A DNA stretch of 64,000 nt from AC-32 sp963772975 (GCA_963772975.1 CAVYZH010000002.1:186001-250000), one strand, 5' to 3'. Counted from the first letter of the stretch, positions 16,225 through 27,445 are shown. Notes: a model not told the origin generated them from the letters alone. A program made the numbers and translations.

Positions 16225-17293
16225 CTACTTGCCGACGGTCAGGTTGACTTTCGCGCCGCTTTTCAGCCGCTTGCTCGCCTTCGGGCTCTGGCCGAGCACC
16301 TTGCCCCGCTTGCCGGCGCGCGTGGCCTTCCTCGAGATCTTGCCGACCCGGCAATGAGCCTTCGCGATCATCGTCCTAGGCCTGGCGAGGGTCGTGCCGA
16401 CCGCCTTCGGCACTCGGCAGACCGGCGGGGCCAGCGGCCGCTGGAAGGTCGCAGTGACCGAGTGACCGCCGGTCATCGAAACCACGCACGCGCCGGTGCC
16501 GTGACAGTCGCCGCTCCAGCCCCTGAAGAGCGAGCTTGGGCCTGCGGTCGCGCTGAGCGTCACCGTCGCGCCATCTGCGAACAGCCCGGAACATGCCGCC
16601 CTGCAGCCCAGGCCCGCCGGGCTCGAGGAGATCGAGCCCCTGCCCGTCCCCACTCGCGTGACCACGAGCGGACGGGCCTTGAAGCACGACGGGAACCTGA
16701 AGTGGTCGTAGAGCACGACCGGGTCGCCGCGGCCGTTGAACTGGCAGACGCCGCCGAATCCCTGCCAGAGCGTCGCCATCGTGACCGGGCCGAGCAGGGA
16801 CGCGCCGGTCGCCTTGTCGAAAACCTGGTAACCCGAGTTGACGGTCTGCACGTACTGCGTCAGCCCGGCCTCGCCGTTCGTGTCGGGCGGCGCCAGGTTC
16901 GAGACGGCGCCGTACTGGATGCCGTCGAAGCTCAGCCCAGGCGCTGGCATGTTCGGCGGGAACTTCTGGTCCTGGCGCACGGTGTCGACGCGGTCGACGT
17001 GCTGGGAGACGCCGCGAGGGTTCGGACTCGCCTCGGTCTCGGGGCCGAGCGGGATCGGCGCCTCGTCCATGCTGCGCAGCGGCGGTGAGCGGTCGCTCTT
17101 GAGCGCGTGCCCGACGAGGATGCGCTTGCGCGGCACACTCGACAGGAGCAAGCACAACCGGAGCGCGCGCCACGGGACGGTGGAACTCGAGCGAGATCCT
17201 GCTCGGCGACGCGGCCGCGAGCACGACGCCGACGCCGACGCTCAGCGCGAGTGCCACGAAGAGCCCGACCACGACCGCGGCCCTTCGATTCAC
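16225..17293 (-). pseudogene. Truncated, frameshifted paralogue of the giant secreted protein, with PASTA-like tail
   Basis: A GTG at 17293, preceded by GAAGGAGG, starts a signal peptide (MNRRAAVVVGLFVALAL). After ~45 codons the protein continues in another frame, which reads PGLSFDGIQYGAVSN, LAPPDTNGEAGLTQYVQTVN and GGVCQFNGRGDPVVLYD. These match the N-terminal domain of the neighbouring giant protein (HPPDTNGDVGPNYYIETIN, DNFGDPVVLYD). The match stops straight after DPVVLYD, replaced by a bacterial repeat domain (FRGWSGDCHGTGACVV) and a PASTA-like domain (CRVPKAVGTTLARP). A frameshift plus internal deletion suggests a decayed gene, though the 310-codon downstream frame is open. Confidence 0.55.
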
Positions 17294-17345
17294 CCCCTCC
17301 TTCTACCAGTTGGCGCCTCTGTTCGGGTCCTACTTGGGGTAAGCC

Positions 17346-20300
17346 TTAGCGGCGCAGCAGCCGCAGGAACGCGGGCGAGCGCAGCGACCTCGCCGCGTGT
17401 GCCGGTGCCTGCCGCAGCAAGTCCAGTGTCGCCGTCGAGCTCGACACGCCTGCCGTCGAGAAGAGGTAGTGAATCGTCGTCGGAGCCGGGGTCGGCTGGC
17501 CGATGACGGCGCTCGATTGGTACCGGACGGCAACCAGGTAGGTCCCGGCCGCGGTCGCGTTGAACCCAACCGTCACCGACCCGTCCGGGCCGCTCGTGAA
17601 CGTCGCCTGCTGCAACCTCCCGCAGGCGGCGGTGAAGACCCTGCCGCCCGCGCCCAGGGTCAGCTTCTTGCTGAAGTTGCCCGAGGTGATCGTCTGGTCG
17701 ACCTCCACCGTGCGCGGCCCTGCGGGCACGGTGACCTTGACCCAGTAGACGGCCAGGTTCGGGACCACCTTCTTGATCACGCCGTTCCTGTCCGTGTAAT
17801 TGACGATCGAGAGCACGGGCGCCGTCCCGGCCGCGACCTGCGCGCAGGTCGCGACGTCGTCGGTCAGCTCCGCGGCGGTGGCGGCGAGAGAGCTGATCTG
17901 GAACGTGCGCGGGACATCGGTCGCGGCGGCGTAGTTCGAGTTGCCGCCCTGCGAGGCCGTGATCGTGCAGCTGCCGGGCCCGGTCAGGTGGACGGTCGCC
18001 CCGGTGACCGTGCACTGGCCGGTGGCGCCGAAGGACACCGCGAGGCCCGAACTCGCCGTCGCGCTGACGGTGAAGTCCGGGTCGCCGTAGGTGCGGTCGG
18101 GCAGCGGCGCGAAGGTGATCGTCTGGCCCGCCTTTTGGGCCGTGACCGATTCGGTCACCTGCGGCGCGGCGTTGTAGTTCGCATCGCCGGCCTGGTCGTA
18201 GCTGACGGTGCAGGTGCCGGTGCCGCTCGTCATCGTGAAGGTGTCGCCGCTGTTCGAGCAGGAACCGCCGCTGGAGAAGGTGACCGCGTTGCCCGAGCCA
18301 CCGCCGCTCGCGGCGACCGAGAAGCTGCCGCCGAAGACGGCCGTGCCTGGCGCGTGGAGCGTGACGATGATCGTCTGGTTGGCCTTCGTGGCCGAGACCG
18401 ACTCGGTCACCTGCGGGGCGGCGTTGTAGTTCGCGCCGCCCGCCTGGTTGTAGGTGACCGAGCAGCTGCCGCTGCTGCTGGAGATCGTGAACGTGGCTCC
18501 GGTGTTCGAGCACGAGCCGCTGCTCGAGAAGCTCACCGAACCGCCGGGTGCGGTCGCCGCGACGCCGAAGCTCGAGTTGTAGGCCGCGCTCGCCGGAGCG
18601 TGCGTGGTGACGTTGATCGTCTGGTCGGCCTTCTGCGCCGTCGTCGACTCCGTCACCTGCGGCGCGGCGCTGTAGTTCGAGTCGCCCGCCTGGTCGTACT
18701 TGACCGTGCAGGTGTCCGTGCCGCTCGTCATCGTGAACGTGGCGCCCGTGTTCGAGCAGGAGCCGCTGCTTGAGAACGTCACCGCGTTGGCCGAGCCGCC
18801 GCCGGTCGCGGCGACGGAGAAGCTGGTGTTGAAGGCGGCCGACGCCGGCGCGTGGGTGGTGACGTTGATCGCCTGCGTGGCCTTCTGCGCCGTCGTCGGC
18901 TCCGTCAACTGCGGCGCCGGGTTGTAGTTCGAGTCGCCCGCCTGGTCGTACCTGACCGTGCAGGTGCCGGTGCCGCTCGTCATCGTGAACGTGGCGCCCA
19001 GTGTTCGAGCAGGAGCCGCTGCTGGAGAAGGTGACGGCGTTGCCGGAGCCGCCGCCGGTCGCGGCGACGGAGAAGCTGGTGTTGAAGACCGCCGATGCCG
19101 GTGCGTGCGTCGTGACGTTGATCGCCTGCGTGGCCTTCTGGGCGTTCACCGTCTCGACGATCTGCGGAGCCGGGTTGTAGTTGGTGTCGCCAGCCTGGTC
19201 GTACTTCACCGAGCAGGTGCCCGTGCCGCTCGTCATCGTGAATGTCGCGCCAGTGTTCGAGCAGGCGCCGGAGCTCGAGAAGGTGACGGCGTTGCCGGAG
19301 CCGCCGCCGGTCGCGGCGACGCCGAAGCTCGTGCCGAAGACGGCCGACGCCGGCGCGTGCTGGGTGACCGTGATCGCCTGATCCGTCTTCCCGACCGACA
19401 CGGTCTCGACCACCTGCGGCGCGGCATTGTAGTTGGCATCGCCGGCCTGGTCATACTGGACGGAACAGGTGCCGGTGGCACTCGTGATCGTGAATGTCGC
19501 GCCAGTGTTCGAGCAGGCGCCGCTGCTGGAGAACGTCACCGCGCTGCCCGAGCCGCCGCCGGTTGCCGCAACGGTGAATTGCTGGTTGAAGGCCGCCGAC
19601 GCCGGCGCGTGCTGGGTCACCGTGATCGTCTGGTTCGCCTTCAGCGCGTTGGCCGTCTCGGTCACTTGCGGCGCTGCGTTGTAGTTCCCGTCGCCGGCCT
19701 GGTCGTACTTGACGGTGCAGGTGCCGGTGCCGCTCGTCATCGTGAAGGTGCCGCCGCTGTTCGAGCAGGCGCCGGAGCCGGAGAAGGTGACCGCGTTGCC
19801 CGAGCCGCCGCCGCTCGCCGCGACCGAGAAGCTCGTGTTGTAGACGACAGTCGCGGGCGCGTGCAGCGTGACGATGATCGTCTGGTTCGCCTTCGTGGCG
19901 GTGACCGACTCGGTCACTTGCGGAGCAGGCGTTGTAGTTGCCGTTGCCGGCCTGGTCGTACCTGACCGAGCAGGTCCCGCTGCCGCTCGTGATCGTGAAG
20001 GTGGCTCCAGTGTCCGAGCAGGAGCCGGCGCTGGAGAAGCTGACGGTGCCGCCGGGCGCGGTCGCCGCAACGCCGAAGCTCGTGCCGAAGACGGCCGATG
20101 ACGGGGCGTGCGTCGTCACGGTGATCGTCTGGTTCGCCTTCTGGGCGTTGACCGTTTCGGTCACCTGCGGGGCGGCGCTGTAGTTCGAGTCGCCCGGCTG
20201 GTCGTACCTGACCGAACAGGTGCCCGTGCCGCTCGTCATCGTGAAGGTGGCACCGGTGTTCGAGCAGGCGCCCGAGCTGGAGAACGTCACCGCGTTGCCC

Positions 20301-23300
20301 GATCCGCCGCCCGTCGCGGCGACCGAGAAGCTGGTGTTGAAGACGGCCGACGCCGGTGCGTGGGTGGTGACGTTGATCGCCTGCGCCGCCTTCTGCGCGT
20401 TGACTGTCTCGGTCGCCTGCGGCGCCGGGTTGTAGTTCGAGTCGCCTGCCTGGTCGTACTTCACCGAGCAGGTGCCCGTGCCGCTCGTCATCGTGAACGT
20501 CGAGCCGATGTTCGAGCAGGAGCCACTGTTGGAGAAGGTGACCGCGTTGCCCGAGGCTCCACCGGTGGCGGCCACGCCGAAGCTGGTGTTGTAGACAGCG
20601 GTCGCCGGGGCGTGCGTAGTCACGTTGATCGCCTGGTCGGCCTTGCTCACGGTCAGCGAGCTCGACCCGCTGCTCGGATCGAAGGAGGCGTCCCCCGCGA
20701 ACGAGGCGCCGACGCCGGTCGGGTACGAGCCCGCGTTGATCCCGGCGAGGCTGACGCCGCTCAGCGTGGCAACGCCGCTGCCGTTCGTGCTGGCGCTGCC
20801 GACACTGCTGCCGTTGAGCGTGAAGGCGACCGACTCACCGCTCACGCCGCTGCCGCCCGAAGTGAGGGTCGCCGAGAGCGTGGTCGTCCCGCCGAAGGTT
20901 CCTGTCGCGGGAGCCGCAGCCAGGCTCGTCGCGCTCGTCCCAGCGACGTCGGTGAAGCAGATCTGCACGCTCGACAGCGTCGGCGTGACCGCACCGTTCG
21001 TGGTCGAGAGGGTCGCCTTGTACTTCAGGTAGCGGAAGCCGTTGAACTGGCTCAGGCTGGCGCCGCTCGTGGTGAAGAACGTCGCCGCCGTGCCGTCGGG
21101 CCCGACGTAGCTGAAGGGACCGCCGGCGCTGTTGCTCGCCGCGATCTGGAACTTGACGGCGGTGCCGGCAGGCATGGTTGCCGCGAAGCTGAGCGTCGTC
21201 CAGTTCGGCGTGCGGCCTGCGGCCGGATTCGCGTCCTTCAGCGACGAGGTGAACGTGCCGGAGGAGGCGAAGCCCGGGTTGACGTACGTGACGAAGTTCA
21301 GGTCGCGCCCGCCGACGGTCGTGTCCGCAGCCCATGTCGACCCGCTGTTCGCGGATGTGACGAACTGGCCGCTCGCGTACGGATTCGTGTTAGAGAAGCC
21401 GGTGGTCGTGCAGCTGCACGTGTAGGCGTAGACGCCCGTCACCCGGTTCGTGACCGACCGGAAGACGAAGGCGTACCGCGTGCCGGCGGTCACCGTCGGC
21501 GGCGTCACGAACGTCGCCGTCTTGAGGCCGCCAGCGCCACCGTCGTTGAAGCCCGGGATCGTCGCCGTGGCGATGTCGGGTCCTGTGGGAACCGGGGTCG
21601 CGCCCGTCGTGGCTCGGAGAGAGACCGTGATGTCAGGGTTCGTGCCCGCGCAGGAGTTGGCGCAGAAGAGCTCGACATCGACGCGCTTGAGCTGGCCGGA
21701 GACCGTTGGCGTGAACGTCTGTCCCGCCCAGCTCGTGCTGTTGAAGCTGAACCCGGTCGGGCTGACGTTGCCGTTCTTCGCCTCGGTGTTGTCCGGGTTC
21801 GCGAGCTGAACGCTGCCCGGGTTCGTGACGAGGTCGCAGTTCGACGGCGCGCCGCGCTGGAAGGTGCTCTGCGTGTTGTCCAGGAAACAGCCGCTCTGCG
21901 GCGAGCCGCTGAGCGTGAAGTTGCGGGTCAAGGTGCCGCCGTTCGGAACCGTGTTCGGCGCGGCCGAGCCCGGATCGAAGCCCGGCTTGCTCGCCGTCAG
22001 CGACGGATACGTCCCTGCCGGGACGCTGAACGAGTACTGGCCGCTGCCGTTCGTAGTCGTCGTCCGGCTACCGAGCGCGATGGCCGCCCCCGAGATCGGG
22101 TTGGCGCCGTCGGTGACCGTGCCCGAGAGCGTGCCGTTGCCGATGTTGGTGCAGCCCGGGTAGTGGAACGCGCCGATGCGGGTCTGGTGATTCAGCCCGG
22201 TGGTCGCGTAGTACTCGCCGGACATCCAGAACTGGCAGCCGTTCGGGTCGAGCGCCATGCCGCTGTAGTCGCCCCAACGAACACAAGCCGCGCCGCCGCA
22301 GTTGCCGCTCTGCGAGCCGGTGCCGTCGATCAGTGTCTGCTCGGTCTGCGGGAGCGTGTTGGCGGGGTCGCCGGCCAGGCGGCCGGCGTACTTGATCTGC
22401 GGGTTCGTGGTCGCGTTCGACTTCGTGTAGGTGATCGCCAGGTCGCCGTTGCGGTCGACGGCGAGCGCCGGCATGAAGCGGAAGAACGTGTTCGCGGCGT
22501 CCGGGTCGAACGTCTGGCCCTGGACGACGTTCGCGGCGACGGTGCCGCCGGTCACGTTCGCCTGGTACCAGCGGACGCTGGCGTTGCCGCCGATCGTGGC
22601 GTTGCAGTTCGTGTTCGTGGCGCTGACGTTGCGCTGCACGGTGTGGTCGACCCAGAGCGACTCCGCGCCGCCGAGGTTCGAGTACTGCGCCTGGGCCATC
22701 GCGCGGATCGCCAACACGTCGGCCGAGTTCGCCGTCGTGGAGGCGTTGGCCGGCGTCGCGTTCGGCCAGCAGTTCGGCGCGAGCTGTGTCTGCGGCCCGG
22801 TGAACGTCGAGGTGGAGATCTTGTCCCAGTCGACGTGGAACTTGTAGATCGAGAGCGCGTTCAGGAACTGCTCGGTCGAGACGAAGTACGCCGGTGAGCC
22901 TGCAGGCGGCGTGCCGGTCTGGAGGCGGGAGTTCGCCGGGATGACCGTGAAGTCGGACGTGTCCCCGCCGAAGTCGACCACCTGCGGGCTTGGCTCGCCG
23001 TTGTACATCTGCTGCTTGTTCAGCGCCCACATGTGGAAGCCGGTGTACGACGACGACGAGCTGTAGCCGAACATGTTCGCCGACATGTAGATCCCGTCCG
23101 GCCAGACGCCGAACTTCGGGTAGTCGCCGAGGCCGCCTGGCGTCTCGATCGAATAGAAGTTCCAGCCGCCGTTGACCGGGTCGCCGGTCTTCGAGACGGC
23201 GAAACACTCGAAGACGTGCTGGGGGTTGACGTTTCCGGACGCGTCGAGCTTGAAGGCGAAGTCGGTGATCACCCACCGGTCCTCGTAGCTGTCGTAGAGG

Positions 23301-24031
23301 ACGACCGGGTCGCCGAAGTTGTCGGTGTCGCAGAGGTTGCCGAAGTTGCCCTGGCTCATGAACGAGTTGAACGTGAACGCCGCGACGCGGTTGCCGTTCG
23401 ACTTGTCGTAGATGCCGATCGAGACGTTGATGGTCTCGATGTAGTAGTTCGGGCCGACGTCACCGTTGGTGTCGGGCGGGTGGCCCTGGCCGAAGGTGGC
23501 GAAGTCGAGGCCGGCGAAGTTGGCGTCCGGAGCCGGGGACGCCGCGGCGACCATCTGGCTCTTCTTGATCACCTTCGGGAACTGCGGGGCGGTGCGGGCG
23601 GGGTTCTCGAGCCTCTCGGCGGCGCGGCTGCCGGCCGGGGCGAATCCGGGGGCCGTTCGCTCCGGGCGTTCTTTCTTGACGACCTTGCTCTTCAGCTTGC
23701 GGACGTCGAAGACCTTGCTGTGGGCCGCTTTCAGGTGCAGCTCGCGCGGGTGGGAGCGCTTGACCGACTTCGGCAGGTGCCCGCGAACGGCCGTGCGGTG
23801 CTTGAGCGACTTTGCGCTCTTTCCGCCACCGGCCATCGAGGGATGTAGCGAGGCTGTGCGCGCAACCGCCACCTCGGCGGGAGACGCATGCGTCGAAGCG
23901 CTCGCCGCTACCACGGTCGCGACCGCGGCGGCCACGAGGATCGCGGCAACCGCGACCCAGCGCTTGGTAAACGTCCTCAGCGTCTCCTCCGCGAGCCTGC
24001 GCCCGCGGCCGCGCTCGTACCGCATCGTCAT
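17346..24031 (-). pseudogene. Giant secreted Ig-like repeat protein, interrupted by two 1-bp insertions
   Basis: One gene of ~2,230 codons from ATG 24031 (MTMRYERGRG, with GGGAG upstream), read in three frames. Order: signal/anchor helix (~20-45); a propeller-like domain containing HPPDTNGDVGPNYYIETIN and WVDHTVQRN (~170-690); a carboxypeptidase regulatory-like domain (GTLSGTVTDGANPISGAAI); a beta-rich domain; an Ig-like domain; ten ~84-residue repeats plus one divergent repeat; a C-terminal domain with two cysteines. Frames change near 19927 and 19000. At each point one extra A is present relative to sister repeats, and the total length (6,686) equals a whole number of codons plus two. The product would be a long, exported, probably adhesive surface protein. 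Whether it is broken in the cell or only in the consensus is open. Confidence 0.75.
17890..20645 (-). repeat. Tandem ~252-bp repeats encoding Ig-like modules
   Basis: Ten units of ~84 codons, each with (Q)xINVTTHAPAS, GNAVTFSSSG, CSNTGATFTMTSGTGTC and YDQAGDSNYNPAPQ, then a more divergent eleventh. Two units carry a shorter APGGTVSF variant. High nucleotide similarity between units makes this region prone to recombination and assembly error. Confidence 0.92.
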
Positions 24032-24115
24032 CGACGTGCTCCCGTCTGCTTCGAACCGGTTCTGATGCCCCTCTCGGGATATAACACAGCCTCCGGCGGC
24101 CAACAAGAGAGCGCC

Positions 24116-25342
24116 TCAGATTCGGCCCACCAGCACGCAGGCGTTGTGCCCGCCGAGGCCCATCGCGTTCGAGAGGGCCACGTCTACCTCCGCTTCACGC
24201 GACTCGTTGGGGACGTAGTCCAGGTCGCACGCGGGATCCGGATGCTCGTAGTTGATCGTCGGCGGCAGCACGCCGTCGCGCACCGCGAGCACGCACATCA
24301 TCGCCTCGATCGCGCCCGCCGCCCCGAAGCAGTGGCCCATCACCGACTTGGTCGAGGAGACCGCGAGCTCGTAGGCGTGGTCGCCGAAGACGTCCTTGAT
24401 CGCCTTCGTCTCGGCCGCGTCCCCGAGCGGCGTCGAGGTGCCGTGCGCGTTGATGTAGCCGACGCGCTTCGGCTCGACCCCGGCCCGCTCGAGCGCCGCC
24501 CGCATCATCTCGGCGACGCCGACCGCCTCGGGCTCGGGCGCAGCCATGTGGTACCCGTCGTTGGAGGCGCCGTAGCCGAGCACCTCCGCGTAGATGGGCG
24601 CGCCGCGCGCGCGGGCGGACTCGAGCTCCTCGAGCATGAGTGCACAGGCGCCCTCGCCCATCACGAAGCCGGCGCGAGTCGCGTCGAACGGCCGCGAGGC
24701 GCGCGGCGGGCTCTCGTCCTCGGCCGCCAGGCCGCGCATCGCCGTGAACCCGGCCAGGATCAGCGGATGGATACAGGCCTCGGTGCCACCCGCGAGGATC
24801 GCGTCGGCGTCGCCGCGGCGGATCGTCTCGGCGCCCTCGCCAACCGCGTGCGAGCCGGTTGCGCAGGCCGAGACCGGCGCATAGTTCGGCCCGCGAATGC
24901 CGAGCGAGATCGCCAGCTGGCCGCTCGCCGAGTCGACCAGCACGTTCGGAATGAAGTACGGCGAGATGCGGTCGGGCCCGCGGTCGCGCAGCGTGTCGGC
25001 CTGCTCGACGATGCCGATCAGCCCGCCGATCGCCGAGCCGAAGACGATCCCGACGCGGTGCGGGTCGAAGCCGTTCAGGCCCGAGTCGGCGAGCGCCTCC
25101 TTGGCAGCGCCGAGCGCGAGCACGACGTTACGGTCGAGCCGGCGCAGCTCCTTCGGGTGCGCGAGCCCGGCCGGGTCGAAGTCCTTCACCTCGGCGGCGA
25201 CGCGCACGGGCAGACCGTCCGCGTCGAAGGCGCGGATCCAGTCGATCCCGCTCTCGCCGGCGACGGCCGCGCGCCAGGTATCCGGCGCGGTGTTCCCGAC
25301 AGGCGTGACGGCTCCCAGGCCCGTGACGACGACTCGCCTCAC
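24116..25342 (-). CDS. fabF: Beta-ketoacyl-ACP synthase II (FabF)
   Basis: A 408-residue condensing enzyme from GTG 25342. The catalytic triad is visible: Cys160 in VSACATGSH, His300 in NAHGTSTPLGD and His337 in SVMGHCFGAAG. It elongates acyl-ACP with malonyl-ACP in type II fatty acid synthesis. The length is usual for FabF. It stands alone rather than in a fab operon, and only 22 bp separate its start from that of the divergent ligase gene. A polyketide-type KAS is less likely because no partner chain-length factor or ACP is near. Confidence 0.92.
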   Translation of the reverse strand: MRRVVVTGLGAVTPVGNTAPDTWRAAVAGESGIDWIRAFDADGLPVRVAAEVKDFDPAGLAHPKELRRLDRNVVLALGAAKEALADSGLNGFDPHRVGIVFGSAIGGLIGIVEQADTLRDRGPDRISPYFIPNVLVDSASGQLAISLGIRGPNYAPVSACATGSHAVGEGAETIRRGDADAILAGGTEACIHPLILAGFTAMRGLAAEDESPPRASRPFDATRAGFVMGEGACALMLEELESARARGAPIYAEVLGYGASNDGYHMAAPEPEAVGVAEMMRAALERAGVEPKRVGYINAHGTSTPLGDAAETKAIKDVFGDHAYELAVSSTKSVMGHCFGAAGAIEAMMCVLAVRDGVLPPTINYEHPDPACDLDYVPNESREAEVDVALSNAMGLGGHNACVLVGRI

Positions 25343-25364
25343 GCTGGGAGCTTATGTTTCCGAG

Positions 25365-26387
25365 GTGCCGCCGAAGAAGCTTCCGTTCCCGCCGATGGAG
25401 GCCGAGCTCGTCGAGGAGCTCCCGACCGGCGACTGGCAGTACGAGCCCAAGTGGGACGGCTTCCGCGGCGTGCTCGAGAACCTCGGCGGCGGGCTGCGGC
25501 TCTGGTCACGGAACGGGCGGCCGCTCTTACGCTACTTCCCCGAGCTCGAGGAGGTCGGGGCGCTCCTGCCGGCGGAATCGGCGCTCGACGGTGAGATCAT
25601 CATCTCGCGCGAGGGGCGGCTCGAGTTCGACCAGCTGCAGTTGCGGCTCCATCCCGCGGAGAGCCGGATCAAGCGGCTGTCGGCCGAGATCCCGGCTGAC
25701 TACGTCGCCTTCGACGTCCTCATCTGGAAGGGCAAGCCGCTGCACGAGCTGCCGCTGGCCAAGCGCCGGCGCGAGCTCGAGGCCAAGGCGAAGAAGTTCC
25801 ACCTCTCTCCCGCCACGCGCGACCCGAAGCAGGCCGCGAAGTGGCTCGACCGGCTCGAACAGGCCGGATTGGACGGCGTGATCGCCAAACGGCTCGACCA
25901 GCCGTACCGGCCCGGTTCGCGCGAGGCCGTCGTCAAGGTGAAGCCCTACCGCACCGCCGACTGCGTGATCGTGGGCTTCCGCTGGAGCGACAAAGCGGAC
26001 GGGCGGATCTCGACGCTGCTGCTCGGCCTCTACGCCGACGACGGCTCGCTCGACTTCGTCGGGCACTGCTCGGGGTTCCCGGCGCCCGTGCGGCGCGAGC
26101 TCGAGGCGGAGCTGCCGAAGATGATCGCGCCGGGGAAGCTGAGCGACAAGCGGATTCCCGGCGGCCAGAGCCGCTGGTCGCGCGGGAAGGAGCTCGACTG
26201 GAATCCCGTGCGGCCGGAGCTCGTGATCGAGGTGCGCTTCGACAAGCTCGAGGGAAACCGCTTCCGGCACGGGACGAAGTTCATCCGCTTCCGGCCGGAC
26301 AAGGACGCGAGCGCCTGCACCTGGGACCAGGTGCGCCCGCAGCGAAAGCGCGGCGATCCGACCGTCGAGAAGCTGCTAGCGAGCTGA
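25365..26387 (+). CDS. ATP-dependent DNA ligase (LigC / LigD-ligase-domain type)
   Basis: A 340-residue ligase from GTG 25365; the ATG near 25395 is an alternative. The nucleotidyltransferase motif I is EPKWDGFRG, with the AMP-accepting lysine. Motifs III-V are represented by SALDGEIII, YVAFDVLIW, GLDGVIAKRLD and AVVKVKPYRTADCVIVGF. The OB-fold domain ends near FIRFRPDKDA. It seals DNA nicks using ATP, probably in repair or end joining. Convergent with the polymerase gene (12-bp overlap of 3' ends). In many bacteria these two activities are fused in LigD; no Ku gene is visible here. Confidence 0.9.
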   Translation: MPPKKLPFPPMEAELVEELPTGDWQYEPKWDGFRGVLENLGGGLRLWSRNGRPLLRYFPELEEVGALLPAESALDGEIIISREGRLEFDQLQLRLHPAESRIKRLSAEIPADYVAFDVLIWKGKPLHELPLAKRRRELEAKAKKFHLSPATRDPKQAAKWLDRLEQAGLDGVIAKRLDQPYRPGSREAVVKVKPYRTADCVIVGFRWSDKADGRISTLLLGLYADDGSLDFVGHCSGFPAPVRRELEAELPKMIAPGKLSDKRIPGGQSRWSRGKELDWNPVRPELVIEVRFDKLEGNRFRHGTKFIRFRPDKDASACTWDQVRPQRKRGDPTVEKLLAS

Positions 26388-27317
26388 GCTCTGCCACCGG
26401 CGCGAGCGGCTGCTGCGGCGCTCGACGAGCTCCGGGTTGCCGGGCTCGAGACCGAGCTGCTCGAAGCGCGGCAGCAGGCTCGCCTTGCGCCGCCACATCC
26501 CGGCGGTCGGGTCTCCGACCTTCGCGATCCGTTTGCGCATCGTCTTGACCGTGAAGCGCGCCGGGTCCGAGCGGGCGACCTCCTTCCAGTCCAGCGGAGC
26601 CGAGACCCGGGCATCCGGCGTCGGGCGCACCGAATAGGCCGAGGCGATCGTCCGGTCGCGCGCGTTCTGGCCGAAGTCGACGAAGACGCCGCGGCGGTCG
26701 GCTACGCGCCAGGTCGTCGTCGCCACGTCCTGGTCGCCGACGCGCCGCTCGACCTCCTCCGCCAGCGCCTTCGCAAAGCGGCGCACTTCCGGGAACGGCA
26801 GCTCCGGGCGGATCGGGGCGAGGACGTGCAGCCCGGTCGCGCCCGAGGTCTTCGGGTACGACGCGAGCCCGAGCTCGTCCATCACCTCCTTCACGACGAG
26901 CGCGATCTCGCGGACAAACTCCCAGGGGTTGCCCTGGCTCGGGTCGAGGTCGATCAGCAGGTAGTCGGGCCGCTCGATGTCGTCCACGCGCGAGTGCCAG
27001 GTGTGCAGCTCGATGCAGCCGAGGTTGACCACCCAGGCGAGCGCCGCCGCGTTGTCGACGACCGCGAACACGGTCGAGTGGCCGCTCGGGAACTGCACGA
27101 ACTGCTCGCCGACGAAGTCCGGATGCGCTGGCACGCGCTTTTGGTGGAAGAACTCCCCCTCGACGCCGTTTGGGTAGCGCTTCATGTGAAACGGCCGGCG
27201 GCGGATGTGGTGCAGCGCGCAGGGCGCGACGTCGAGGTAGTAGGCGACCAGATCGCCCTTCGTCAGACCCTGCTCGGGGAAGAAGACCTTGTCCGGGTTG
27301 GAGATCTGAACCTTCAT
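26376..27317 (-). CDS. LigD-type DNA polymerase/primase (AEP family)
   Basis: A 313-residue stand-alone LigD polymerase domain from ATG 27317 (MKVQISNPDKVFF). Archaeo-eukaryotic primase features are the metal-binding DLDPSQG and the segment SYPKTSGATGLHVLAPI; FVDFGQNARDRTIASAYSVR is also strongly conserved in the family. It adds nucleotides at broken ends during non-homologous end joining and related repair. Its 3' end overlaps the convergent ligase gene by 12 bp. The last ~30 residues are Arg/Ser-rich. Confidence 0.92.
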   Translation of the reverse strand: MKVQISNPDKVFFPEQGLTKGDLVAYYLDVAPCALHHIRRRPFHMKRYPNGVEGEFFHQKRVPAHPDFVGEQFVQFPSGHSTVFAVVDNAAALAWVVNLGCIELHTWHSRVDDIERPDYLLIDLDPSQGNPWEFVREIALVVKEVMDELGLASYPKTSGATGLHVLAPIRPELPFPEVRRFAKALAEEVERRVGDQDVATTTWRVADRRGVFVDFGQNARDRTIASAYSVRPTPDARVSAPLDWKEVARSDPARFTVKTMRKRIAKVGDPTAGMWRRKASLLPRFEQLGLEPGNPELVERRSSRSRRWQSSAR

Positions 27318-27356
27318 GGCGAAAACGTATGGGCCCGGTCGCCCGGGCCCACGAGG

Positions 27357-27445
27357 CGGAGAGGGCGGGATTTGAACCCGCGATGGACGTTTCCGCCCAT
27401 ACGCGATTTCCAGTCGCGCTCCTTAGACCGCTCGGACACCTCTCC
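27357..27445 (-). tRNA. tRNA-Ser(GGA)
   Basis: An 89-nt type II tRNA on the minus strand. The acceptor strands GGAGAGG and CCTCTCC pair perfectly; D-arm GTCCGAGCGG; anticodon loop CTGGAAA; long variable arm; T-arm GGGTTCAAATCCC; discriminator G. CCA is not encoded. Confidence 0.95.

Noticed and set aside
17890..20645. Regularly spaced repeats that could suggest a CRISPR array
   Set aside because: Units are ~252 bp, continuous, and encode Ig-like modules in frame; there are no short repeats with unique spacers and no cas genes.
20108..22897. A 929-codon plus-strand open frame opposite the giant gene
   Set aside because: Antisense shadow of the repeat protein, with arginine-rich periodic text produced by the repeats. 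The minus strand carries the signal peptide and recognisable domains.
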